From assembly GCA_029973955.1 (NCBI GenBank), contig JARKQJ010000080.1:1-37042 (forward strand): 37,042 bases of DNA, read 5' to 3'. A model generated the notes under the pieces. That model had not been told where the DNA came from and searched no databases. It saw only the letters and a program-made list of their open reading frames with translations. Origin of the DNA: Paludibaculum sp. Lineage in GTDB: Bacteria > Acidobacteriota > Terriglobia > Bryobacterales > Bryobacteraceae. Of this stretch, positions 23,852 through 31,369 are shown one piece after another; the stretch's first letter is position 1; every line of letters starts with the position of its first letter. Made by a program: the position numbers and the translations under genes.

Positions 23852-25242
23852 CAGTACTGGAAGCCGCGGCGGCGCTGAGGCAGAGGCGGGTGAGCTCGGT
23901 GGAGCTGACGCTTGCGGCGCTGGCCGAGATCGAGAAGCAGAACGAGAGATTGAACGCGTTCGTGACCGTGACGGCGGAGGAGGCTCTGCTGGCGGCCCGG
24001 GCGGCGGATGCGGATTTCGCGGCAGGGCTGGACCGGGGACCGTTGCAGGGGATTCCGATCACGCACAAGGATCTGCTGCTGACGAAGGGAGTGCGGACGA
24101 CGGGCGGGTCGAAGGTATTTGCGAATTACGTTCCGGAGCAGGACGGGACGGTGGTGCGGCGATTGAAGGAAGCAGGCAGCGTGATGGTGGGCAAGACGCT
24201 GCTGCACGAACATGCGTATGGGATCACGAGCAACAATCCGCACTACGGACCGGTGCGGAACCCGTGGGACCTGGAGCGGATTCCGGGCGGATCGTCGGGC
24301 GGGAGCGCGGCGGCGCTGATGGCGGGGATGTGCCTGCTGGCGACGGGCACGGATACGGGCGGGAGCATTCGGGTGCCGGCGTCCTATTGCGGCGTGACGG
24401 GAATGAAGCCGACCTATGGGCGCGTTTCGAAACATGGCGTACTGCCGCTGGGTTTCTCGCTGGATCATGTGGGGCCGATGGCGCGGACGGTGCGGGATGC
24501 GGCGGTGATGCTACAGGCAATGGCGGGGTTCGACGGCCGGGACCAGACGACGGTGGACCGGCCAGTACCGAATTATCTGCCGGAGGAGGGAGAGATTTCA
24601 CTGGCGGGCCTGAGGATCGGACTGCCGCAGAACTTCTTCTTCGAGAAGCTGGATCCACAGGTGGACAACGCGGTGCATTTTCTGGCCTATACGGCTCAGG
24701 ATCTGGGGGCGGAGTTGGTGGAGGTGCGGGTGCCGGACGGGCATCAGCTCAATGTGATCTCGCAGGTGCTGCTGCTGTCGGAAGCGGCGGCGGTGCATGA
24801 GCCCTACCTGCGGAAGCAGCGGGCCTCGTACGGCGCGGATGTGGCGGCGCTGCTGGACATGGGCCGGCTGATTCCGGCGACGGATTATCTGCAGGCGGAC
24901 CGGCTGCGGAGGCGGATGCTGGGGGTTTTCCTGAACGTTTTGAAGCAGGTGGACTGTCTGCTGGTGCCAGCGACGCCGTTTGCGGCTCCGCTGATCGGGC
25001 AGACGGAGGTGGAGGTGGCGGGGGCCGTGGAAGATACGCGGTTGGCGACAACGAAGTTCACGCGGGGCTTCAGCGCCTTGGGGCTGCCGGTGCTTTCGAT
25101 GCCGGCAGGGTTCACAAAGATGGGGCTCCCGGTGGGATGCCAGATTGTAGGCCGGCCTTGGGAGGAGGATCTACTGTTCCGGATTGGAGCGGGGTTGGAG
25201 GACCGGACAGGGCTTTGGAAGAGGACGCCGACGGGCATCTAG
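23848..25242 (+). CDS. Amidase-signature enzyme
   Basis: 464 residues. The catalytic machinery of the amidase signature family is complete: Lys in GIPITHKDLLLTKG, the GGSSGGSAAALMAG loop giving the cis-Ser, and the nucleophile Ser in TGTDTGGSIRVPASYCG. FKPTYG-like spacing (GMKPTYGRVSKHG) and C-terminal LPVLSMPAGFTKMGLPVG are standard for GatA-like amidases. Substrate could be an amide, a biuret-type compound or a glutaminyl-tRNA-type one; GatB is not present in the window. The start is an ATG overlapping the small upstream ORF, so the two are translationally coupled. It converges on the GNAT gene through a shared CTAG. Confidence 0.9.
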   Translation: MTVLEAAAALRQRRVSSVELTLAALAEIEKQNERLNAFVTVTAEEALLAARAADADFAAGLDRGPLQGIPITHKDLLLTKGVRTTGGSKVFANYVPEQDGTVVRRLKEAGSVMVGKTLLHEHAYGITSNNPHYGPVRNPWDLERIPGGSSGGSAAALMAGMCLLATGTDTGGSIRVPASYCGVTGMKPTYGRVSKHGVLPLGFSLDHVGPMARTVRDAAVMLQAMAGFDGRDQTTVDRPVPNYLPEEGEISLAGLRIGLPQNFFFEKLDPQVDNAVHFLAYTAQDLGAELVEVRVPDGHQLNVISQVLLLSEAAAVHEPYLRKQRASYGADVAALLDMGRLIPATDYLQADRLRRRMLGVFLNVLKQVDCLLVPATPFAAPLIGQTEVEVAGAVEDTRLATTKFTRGFSALGLPVLSMPAGFTKMGLPVGCQIVGRPWEEDLLFRIGAGLEDRTGLWKRTPTGI

Positions 25243-25712
25243 TCTGGAAGCCGTTTCCGCATCTCGACGCACACGAGCATCAGGGCGGGGACCAGGCGGT
25301 AGCGGACCAGGGCCATGCGATCGTAGCCGGCACGGGCGTAGAAGGACTCGGCGTTGAGGGTAGAGCGGAGCTTGAGTTCGGTGACGCCGTGGGAGCGGGC
25401 CTGGTCTTCGAGGTGGCGGAGGAGGGCGGTGCCGCTTCCCTGCCCTTCACTTTTTGGAGAGACGTAGAGGGCGTCGATTTCGCCTTCGGCTTCATTGAGC
25501 TGTCCGAAGCCTTCGAGGATGCCGGCGCGTTCGGCGACGACGATATAGCGGTTTTCGACGTCGTAGTAGGTTTCGGGGGAAAGGAGTCCGGCCCAGACGG
25601 TGATGTCTTCGGTGGGGTAGCAGCGGCGGCAGGTTTCGAGGATGGCGGCACGCTGAATTTCGCAGATGGCGTGGCGGTCTTCTGAGGTGGCGCGGCGGAT
25701 GATGGTATTCAT
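25239..25712 (-). CDS. GNAT-family N-acetyltransferase
   Basis: 157 residues with the acetyl-CoA-binding motif A as YVSPKSEGQGSGTALLRHLE, preceded by GFGQLNEAEGEIDALYV and followed by ELKLRSTLNAESFYARAGY, the typical GNAT order. The start ATG at 25712 overlaps the stop of the DNA-repair gene (25709-25711), so it is the second cistron of that pair. Acceptor is unknown. A longer open frame to 26123 is only the shadow of the repair gene. The stop is at 25239-25241 and shares CTAG with the amidase stop. Confidence 0.88.
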   Translation of the reverse strand: MNTIIRRATSEDRHAICEIQRAAILETCRRCYPTEDITVWAGLLSPETYYDVENRYIVVAERAGILEGFGQLNEAEGEIDALYVSPKSEGQGSGTALLRHLEDQARSHGVTELKLRSTLNAESFYARAGYDRMALVRYRLVPALMLVCVEMRKRLPD

Positions 25713-26446
25713 TTGCGGCCCTCTTTCCGGTATCGGGCTTTTTGAGCGGCGGTCATTTTCTCGGTGGCGTACTGAAAGATGAGGCGCGGCGCAGTGTCTT
25801 TGTAGCGGAGGAGGAGGGCTTCGACGGGGGCGGGTTGTTTCTTCCAGAGTTCGCGGAGGAACCAACCCAAGCCCTGCTGGACGACGCGTTCGGGGTCGAG
25901 CATGAGGGGCTCGACGAAGGCCAGGAGAGCGGGGGCGTCGAAGGGCTGTTTGAGAAGGCCGAGGAGGGCGACGGGGACGGCGCGGCGCTGGAAGCGGTGT
26001 GGGGCGGCGCGCCAGGGGGCGAGGTCCTGGAACGGGATGCGGCCTTCGGCGAGGGCGGGCGAGAGGATTTCGCCGCAGAGGACGTCGGTGTGAGCCCAGT
26101 TGGCGATACCGGAGGCGAACCACCTGGCGATGCCGGGGAGAGCGGCGGCAGTGATTTCAGGGTTGTAGTGCTTGACGAAGCGGATGGCGAGGCCCCCCTC
26201 TTCGTACTTGCCGCTGGAGAAGAGTTCCTCGCCTAGTTTGAGAAAGCCTTGGAGGCCCCAGCGGGCGTGTCGCTGGCTCCATTCGGGCTCTTTGACGGTC
26301 CAGAATTCGTGTTTGGCGTCGAGCAGCCCCCAGGCGTCGTAGCCTTCCTTGAAGTAGCGGGCGTATTTGGCGCTGAGTTGGGGATTGGAGTGGGTCTGGC
26401 AGTAGCGCCGAATTTCAGAGAGTAGCGGCTGGCGGGCTTGGCTCAT
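25709..26446 (-). CDS. AlkD-like DNA alkylation repair protein
   Basis: 245 residues of repeated helical (HEAT-like) architecture. Seen: WTVKEPEWSQRHARWGLQGF, IRFVKHYNPEITAAAL, NWAHTDVLCGEILSPAL with the Asp expected at the AlkD catalytic/recognition position, and the WKKQPAPVEALLLRYKD region before the C-terminal AQKARYRKEGRK. AlkD glycosylases remove positively charged alkylated bases such as N3-methyladenine and N7-methylguanine. The gene is upstream of and overlaps the GNAT gene. The start is moderately certain because no strong ribosome binding site is visible. Confidence 0.82.
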   Translation of the reverse strand: MSQARQPLLSEIRRYCQTHSNPQLSAKYARYFKEGYDAWGLLDAKHEFWTVKEPEWSQRHARWGLQGFLKLGEELFSSGKYEEGGLAIRFVKHYNPEITAAALPGIARWFASGIANWAHTDVLCGEILSPALAEGRIPFQDLAPWRAAPHRFQRRAVPVALLGLLKQPFDAPALLAFVEPLMLDPERVVQQGLGWFLRELWKKQPAPVEALLLRYKDTAPRLIFQYATEKMTAAQKARYRKEGRK

Positions 26447-26516
26447 AACAAGACCAACCGCCCCATGGTATCGCTTCCGGCGGATGGAATACGATGGCTG
26501 GGAGGAGTGATTCCGG

Positions 26517-27836
26517 ATGAATCTTTCGAGGCGTGGATTTCTTGAGATGAACGCGGCGCTGGCGGCGTCGATGCAGGCGAAAGTGGCGGCAAACGACCGC
26601 GTTCGAGTGGCGTTTGTGGGCTGCGGCGCGCGGGCGCATGAGTTAATGGCGGCCGTGATGGCGCACCCGCAGTTTGAGATTGCGGCGGTGTGCGACGCCT
26701 ATACAGGGCGAGTGGAGCGCGCGGTGGACCGGGTGAAAGACACGCGGGGCACCACTCCGAGGATTCTGAAAGACTACCGGGAAGCGATCGGCGACAAGAG
26801 CCTGGACGCGCTGGTGGTGGCGACACCGGACCATTGGCACAAGGTGATGGTGCTGGACGCGATGGCGGCGGGCAAGGACGTTTACTGCGAGAAGCCGCTG
26901 ACTTATGCGTCGAAGGAGGGGCCGGAGATTATCGCGGCGGCACAGCGGACTGGGCGGATCGTGCAGGTGGGCTCGCAAGGCATGTCGTCGATGACGCAGG
27001 TGCGGGCGAAGGAGCTGATCCAGACGGGCAAGCTGGGCAAGGTGACGATGGTGCGGGCGGCGTACAACCGGAACACGGCGTCGGGCGCGTGGATCTATCC
27101 GATTCCGCCGGACGCGAACCCCCAGACGGTGAACTGGGAGATGTTCCTGGGGGGGACTACGAAGCGGGCGTTTGATCTGGAGCGATTCTTCCGGTGGCGG
27201 TGCTACCGCGAGTACTCGGGCGGGATCGCGACAGACCTGTTTGTGCACCTGTGCACGACGATCCACTTCCTGATGAACGCGAAGATGCCGTCGAAGGTGA
27301 TGGCGATGGGCGAGCTGTACCGGTGGAAGGAGTCGCGGGATGTGCCGGACACGCTGAATGCGATTCTGGAGTATCCGGACGGGTTCACGGTGAACCTGTC
27401 GTCGACGTTCAACAACGAATCTTCGGCGCAGGCGAGCTTCACGTTCCTGGGCACAGAGGGGACGGTGTCCGTGGGCTGGGGCGAGCTGAAGTACTGGCCG
27501 GAGGACGTGCGGGAGGATAACCGCTGGATCGTGGAGAGTTGGCCGAAGAGACTGGAGGCCGGATACTGGAAGGATCCGAAGGTGCAGACCTCGGAGATGG
27601 CCGCGCTGGGCAAGGCACGGCTGATCGATGGCGGGATGAGCTGGCGGGAAGAGGGCCAGGATCCGACGATCGTCCACTTCTGGCATTTCCTGAACTCGAT
27701 CAAGACGCGGAAGCCTTACTGGGAAGATGCCGTGGCCGGGCACCATGCGGCGGCGTGCGCGCACATGGTGAATCAGAGTGTGCGGACGGGCAAGCTGGTG
27801 GAGTGGGACTCGGCGAAGGACGACATCAAGAGCTGA
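26517..27836 (+). CDS. Exported Gfo/Idh/MocA-family oxidoreductase
   Basis: 439 residues. A twin-arginine signal NLSRRGFLEMNAALAASMQA opens the protein, then the NAD(P)-binding GCGARAHELMAAV, ATPDHWHKVMVLDAMAAGKD and CEKPLTYASKEG motif (the EKP of the family), and the C-terminal half carries FLGTEGTVSVGWGELKYWPE. Members of this Tat-exported branch reduce or oxidise sugars and sugar derivatives with NAD(P). GGAGGAG nine bases before the ATG supports the start. It stands alone, between the AlkD-like gene (divergent) and the IS110 element. Confidence 0.88.
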   Translation: MNLSRRGFLEMNAALAASMQAKVAANDRVRVAFVGCGARAHELMAAVMAHPQFEIAAVCDAYTGRVERAVDRVKDTRGTTPRILKDYREAIGDKSLDALVVATPDHWHKVMVLDAMAAGKDVYCEKPLTYASKEGPEIIAAAQRTGRIVQVGSQGMSSMTQVRAKELIQTGKLGKVTMVRAAYNRNTASGAWIYPIPPDANPQTVNWEMFLGGTTKRAFDLERFFRWRCYREYSGGIATDLFVHLCTTIHFLMNAKMPSKVMAMGELYRWKESRDVPDTLNAILEYPDGFTVNLSSTFNNESSAQASFTFLGTEGTVSVGWGELKYWPEDVREDNRWIVESWPKRLEAGYWKDPKVQTSEMAALGKARLIDGGMSWREEGQDPTIVHFWHFLNSIKTRKPYWEDAVAGHHAAACAHMVNQSVRTGKLVEWDSAKDDIKS

Positions 27837-27863
27837 CGCGCGGCCAGGCCAGTTGGGAAGAGA

Positions 27864-27899
27864 CGCCGGGAGTCCAGGGGTGGATTCCCGGCGGTTTTG
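27864..27899 (+). terminator. Intrinsic terminator of the Gfo/Idh/MocA gene
   Basis: CGCCGGGAGTCC and GGATTCCCGGCG pair over 12 positions with one G-U pair, a six-base loop, then GTTTTGTT. It starts 28 bases after the oxidoreductase stop. The following 165 bases up to the transposase stop contain G-rich sequence and no supportable gene. Confidence 0.85.
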
Positions 27900-28066
27900 T
27901 TGTGTGGGTGAAGCGGTGGGAAACGGGCGGGGTGGCTGGCCTCGGGGTTGCGCCCTGGAACACGTTTGGTTTCGCTTTCGGCGGTGGGGGGTGAACGGGG
28001 GGGACTCCCCACCATTTGTCAATCTTGTTGAAGGGGTGTTTCCCTTCGTTCGATGTAGTGATTCGA

Positions 28067-29311
28067 CTATTGGGATGAGGGCTGTGGAATCGCCCTGAGT
28101 GCGGAGTTGTAGGGTACACCTGTATTGAGAATGGCGATGAGAACGGCGAGAAGGCGGTCGGCCACGCCACGAAGAGCGCGGCCGTGGCTGTGGCCAGCTT
28201 GCCGTAGACGCTGATATTGCTCCCGGCTCCTAGGGTCGAGTTGGGTGTTGACGCGAGCCCAATGGTAGAGGGCGTGGCGCATACGCCCGTTGCAGGCTTG
28301 GCGCATGAGCACATACCGCTTCTTGCCGCTCTGCCGGGTGACCGGAGCGATGCCGGCATAGGAGCGTAAGGCATGATAATCTCGCTCGGCAAGGGGCTGT
28401 GAGGCCTCTGCAAGCATCGTGGCGGCGATCACCCGACCGATTCCCGGCAAGGATAGCAGGAGGGTCACGTCACGATGCTTGGATGAATCGCCGTCAGGTG
28501 TGGCGAGATCGTCGATCACCTTTTCGATGCGGCGGGCCACATCGGCTCGCTGCTCGTGGATCAACCGCAAGCGGGGCAGCAGCAAGAGAGCGTGCTCAGA
28601 AGCGGCTTCGGCAGCACCCGGGGCGAGATGGAAACCCGGGGTGTGCAGGATCTCCAGGACTTCTGTGGCGCTCCAGCGGCGTATTCGGTGGTGGTGAAGG
28701 ATCTTGCCAACACGGGCGGCTGTGAGTTTGGCGGCAGCCTCAGGAAGGGGGGCAAGTTGAAAGAGGTCCCATAGCCATGGCTCGTCTAAAGCAGGAGCGA
28801 GCTTCAGCAGTTGTGGGAAGTACCTGGCGATTTGCGCGCGATATTGATTCAGCAGACGGGTGTGGTCTTGGCGCAGATCGTCGTCAAGGCGGGAGAGTTC
28901 CCGTAAGTGGAGGATCGTTGGATCTTCGATGCGAAGCGGTTTGAACAGCGGCCTGTCGGTGCGCAGAGAGTCAGCCAAGACGAAGGCGTCCCGGCTGTCG
29001 TCTTTTGCGCCGGCGACGGTATGGCGATCGCGGAAACGATCCAGTTGCTTGGGATTGATGGCAAAGACACGAAAGCCGCGCTCAAGGAGCGTTTCGACAA
29101 CTGCACCACGAGTAATCTCTATGGCAACCGCCGCCTGGTCGGGGGCATTGTGGGTGACTTTGAGGAGCAAGGTGACTAACTGAGCGAGGCCTGGGCCGGA
29201 GTGCTCAACGGACTGCTCGGCCAGCAGCTCGCATTCCGCATTCAGGACACAGACCTGATGGCTTTCGGTGGCCCAGTCGATCCCCACGTAGTAGAGAAAA
29301 CTATCGGACAT
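28067..29311 (-). CDS. IS110-family DEDD transposase/recombinase
   Basis: 414 residues. N-terminal RuvC-like DEDD domain: Asp12 in VGIDWATESHQV, Glu65 in VAIEITRGAVVE, Asp105 and Asp108 in AKDDSRDAFVLADSL. C-terminal Transposase_20 domain: LLLSLPGIGRVIAATMLAEA and RSYAGIAPVTRQSGKKRYV, where the Ser is the family's conserved catalytic serine. A near-perfect AGGAGG seven bases before the ATG at 29311 fixes the start, two codons inside the longest open frame. Both catalytic sets are intact, so the copy looks active. Confidence 0.9.
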   Translation of the reverse strand: MSDSFLYYVGIDWATESHQVCVLNAECELLAEQSVEHSGPGLAQLVTLLLKVTHNAPDQAAVAIEITRGAVVETLLERGFRVFAINPKQLDRFRDRHTVAGAKDDSRDAFVLADSLRTDRPLFKPLRIEDPTILHLRELSRLDDDLRQDHTRLLNQYRAQIARYFPQLLKLAPALDEPWLWDLFQLAPLPEAAAKLTAARVGKILHHHRIRRWSATEVLEILHTPGFHLAPGAAEAASEHALLLLPRLRLIHEQRADVARRIEKVIDDLATPDGDSSKHRDVTLLLSLPGIGRVIAATMLAEASQPLAERDYHALRSYAGIAPVTRQSGKKRYVLMRQACNGRMRHALYHWARVNTQLDPRSREQYQRLRQAGHSHGRALRGVADRLLAVLIAILNTGVPYNSALRAIPQPSSQ

Positions 29312-29329
29312 GGCCAAACCTCCTGGATG

Positions 29330-29545
29330 AAGTGCCGGCCCTCCGCAACGAACGTCGCCCCTGTACTGGCGCTCCCCGAAAGGGGGCGCAAACTCCCCAC
29401 TGGACTTTTCATTGCGGGCCGCACCGTGTCCGGGCGCGGGTCCCCCCCAGGCGCTCGGACACGCAGGGGGCAGTGGGCACTCCGGATCGGCGGGCCGACC
29501 TGCTGCTTGATTAGCTCATTCAGCGGCTAATTGGAAGGGTACAGG
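29330..29545 (-). ncRNA. Candidate IS110 bridge RNA
   Basis: The 200-odd bases before the transposase do not encode protein but hold ordered, complementary segments on the minus strand: a six-pair stem ATTAGC/GCTAAT (29510-29531), a CCCACTG segment that can pair with CAGTGGG further on, a stem GTGTCCG/CGGACAC enclosing an extra GCGC pairing (29426-29462), and a GCGCCCCC/GGGGAGCGC stem (29369-29389). Such a folded leader, upstream of the recombinase, is where IS110-group bridge RNAs are encoded. Exact ends and the target- and donor-binding loops are not assigned. Confidence 0.5.
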
Positions 29546-29587
29546 GGGTGAGGTGGACGCCGAGATGGGACACGGCCGTACTGCGTC

Positions 29588-29740
29588 CACGGTGGCCCCT
29601 GGACTTCGTCTCGGGGGCACACGGCTTTGCGACGGCCACTGGACTTCGTCTCGGGGGCACGGCTTCACGGTGGCCCCGAGACTTCGTCTCGGGGGAACAC
29701 GGCTTTGCGGTGGCCCCTCGAGTTCGTCTCGGGGGATTGC
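29588..29740. repeat. Four tandem palindrome-containing repeats, period about 38-42
   Basis: Four units each carry ACTTCGTCTCGGGGG or a close form (cores at 29601, 29641, 29680 and 29720) and are spaced by GGTGGCCCC- and ACACGGCTTTGCG-type sequence. Unit 3 is a perfect hairpin, CCCCGAGAC / GTCTCGGGG around TTC, while the others have one or two mismatches. It lies between the IS element and the ribosomal-protein genes. No open frame or spacer pattern of a CRISPR is present. Confidence 0.8.
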
Positions 29741-29752
29741 GGGGGAAAAGCG

Positions 29753-29783
29753 AAGAGGCCGCCCTGAGGTGGGGCGGCCTCTT
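29753..29783 (-). terminator. Terminator of the rpmB-rpmG unit
   Basis: A perfect 12-base-pair stem AAGAGGCCGCCC / GGGCGGCCTCTT around a seven-base loop, 33 bases beyond the L33 stop. Followed on the minus strand by CGCTTTTCC, a short U-tract. It also fits the plus direction. Confidence 0.8.
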
Positions 29784-29815
29784 GTTGGTTGGCTGGAAAC
29801 GGACTGGAGAGCCAG

Positions 29816-29971
29816 CTAGACTTTGGCTTCCTTGTATTCCACGTGCTTGCGGATTTTGGGGTCGAATTTCTTGATGACGATCTTTTCCGTCTTGGTCTTG
29901 GGGTTCTTCGTGGTGGTATAGAAGTGGCCGGTACCAGCGGTAGAGACGAGCTTGATGATGATGCGGGGCAT
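29816..29971 (-). CDS. rpmG: 50S ribosomal protein L33
   Basis: A 51-residue protein: [51 protein letters not shown]. This is the standard bacterial L33 sequence; it has no Cys, so it is the zinc-independent (C-minus) form. It lies ten bases after the L28 stop, in the usual rpmB-rpmG order, and a strong terminator follows. It is too short for an ordinary frame cut-off but the match is unambiguous. Confidence 0.95.
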   Translation of the reverse strand: MPRIIIKLVSTAGTGHFYTTTKNPKTKTEKIVIKKFDPKIRKHVEYKEAKV

Positions 29972-29981
29972 GTGGGATCTC

Positions 29982-30218
29982 CTAGAACTTGACGCCCTGC
30001 AGCTTCAGGTCAGCGAGGACGGCATCAACGCCGCGTTTGTCGATGGTTCTCAGCGCGCGGGCGCTGATCTTGAGACGGACAAACCGGCCGAGCGCCGGCG
30101 ACCAGAGGCGCTTCTCGACGATGTTCGGCTCGAACACGCGCTTGGCCTTGTTGTTCGCGTGAGAGACCCTGTTCCCGCTAACGGGCTTCTTACCAGTGAC
30201 AGGGCAATACTTAGACAT
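29982..30218 (-). CDS. rpmB: 50S ribosomal protein L28
   Basis: 78 residues: [39 protein letters not shown] and [20 protein letters not shown] are the core blocks of L28. GGAG seven bases before the ATG supports the start. It is the first gene of the L28-L33 unit. The start is divergent from the oligogalacturonate-lyase-like gene. Confidence 0.95.
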   Translation of the reverse strand: MSKYCPVTGKKPVSGNRVSHANNKAKRVFEPNIVEKRLWSPALGRFVRLKISARALRTIDKRGVDAVLADLKLQGVKF

Positions 30219-30265
30219 GGCGATCTCCGGTTACAATGGTGCGGGGAATGCAGGGAATCCCTTCC

Positions 30266-31369
30266 ATGAATTATACACAACTGAAAGCACAGATGCCAAA
30301 CAGACTACTGAAGATACTTCCACTTTTCGCTGTAAGCCTTTTATGGGCTGAGAGTTACAAGGATCCCAAGAGCGGGCTGGAGATCGTCGAAATCACGCCT
30401 CCAGGCAAGGCGCCGACGAATCTCTACTACCACTTCTCGAACTTTACGGCGGACAACCGCGTGGCGGTTTTCTTCGCCGAGACAGCGGAGGGGAGCCAGA
30501 TTTTCGGCTATGACGTAGAGGCGGGCAAGGTACGACAACTCACGTCGGGCCAAGGGGTTGCGGGCGGATCGGCGTGTCCGCACCCGAAGCATGCGGAGAT
30601 TTTGTATTACATGCGGGGCATGACGCTGGAAGAGCTGAACACGAAGACGGGCGCGATCAGAAAGGTGGGTGAGGTTCCGGGGCCGAAGGTGGGCGGCGGC
30701 GGACAGCCGACATTCACACCGGACCTGAAGAAAGTGACGCTGTACAAGCAGCGGGACGAGGGGAACTGGGAGATCGGGCTGATGGACCTGGCGACGGGCG
30801 CGTGGAAGAGCGTGGTGACGGTGGGTTTCCGGATCGGCCACGTACAGCACCATCCGTCGCTGCCGCTGATCTTCTACGTCTGGGAGACGGGCGGCTACGC
30901 GCCGCAGCGGAGCTGGCTGGTGAACGACGACGGGACGGCAAACCGGCCGTTTTATGCGGCGACGGACCCGAAACAATGGGTGACGCCGTTGAAGGAGTGG
31001 ATGACGCACGAGTCGTGGATCCCGCAGACGGGCCAGATGACGATGGTGATGGACAAGGTGGGAATCCTGATTGTGGATGTGGATGGCAAGTCGCGGGTGC
31101 TGCCGGGGGTGTACTGGCATGGGCGGGCGACGGAGGACGGCAAGCAGATTCTGGGGGACGACTTTGACGGGAACCTGTACCTGATCGATCCGGCGACGGG
31201 CGGCCGGCGGCTGCTGGCATCGGGGCTGCGGGACAGCGTGCGGCCGGTGCATGCGCACGCGTCGTTCGACCGTTCCGGCCGGTACGTTTTGTTCAACACG
31301 GGGCGGACGCGGCAGACGGTGGCGCTGATCGACTTGAAGAAAGCGGGGATATACTCGAAGCCGGAATGA
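30266..31369 (+). CDS. Exported oligogalacturonate-lyase-like beta-propeller (PL22-like)
   Basis: 367 residues from 30266; an alternative start is the ATG at 30293, which is directly followed by the signal peptide NRLLKILPLFAVSLLWA. Beta-propeller units run throughout (FGYDVEAGKVRQLTSG, MRGMTLEELNTKTGAIRKV, IGLMDLATGAWKSVV). Near the C-terminus MTHESWIPQTGQ and HAHASFDRSGRYVLFNTG place a His, then a His-Ala-His pair where oligogalacturonate lyases bind Mn. The predicted reaction is eliminative cleavage of short oligogalacturonides. The stop overlaps the ATG of the GH28 gene as ATGA, and the pair makes a pectin-type unit. TACAAT at 30232-30237 may be its -10 box. Confidence 0.75.
   Translation: MNYTQLKAQMPNRLLKILPLFAVSLLWAESYKDPKSGLEIVEITPPGKAPTNLYYHFSNFTADNRVAVFFAETAEGSQIFGYDVEAGKVRQLTSGQGVAGGSACPHPKHAEILYYMRGMTLEELNTKTGAIRKVGEVPGPKVGGGGQPTFTPDLKKVTLYKQRDEGNWEIGLMDLATGAWKSVVTVGFRIGHVQHHPSLPLIFYVWETGGYAPQRSWLVNDDGTANRPFYAATDPKQWVTPLKEWMTHESWIPQTGQMTMVMDKVGILIVDVDGKSRVLPGVYWHGRATEDGKQILGDDFDGNLYLIDPATGGRRLLASGLRDSVRPVHAHASFDRSGRYVLFNTGRTRQTVALIDLKKAGIYSKPE

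Larger units (their letters stand above)
28030..29550 (-). mobile_element. IS110-family insertion sequence (ends approximate)
   Basis: The element is inferred from a full-length IS110-type transposase with a structured non-coding stretch upstream. IS110 elements have no useful terminal inverted repeats, so the ends given are estimates: the right end is taken before the tandem repeats that begin at 29588, and the left end just beyond the transposase stop. The flanking sequences do not reveal a target duplication, as expected for this family. Confidence 0.65.

Noticed and set aside
29588..29740. CRISPR array
   Set aside because: Repeats are short-spaced and diverged, intervening sequence is itself repeated, and no cas genes are present.
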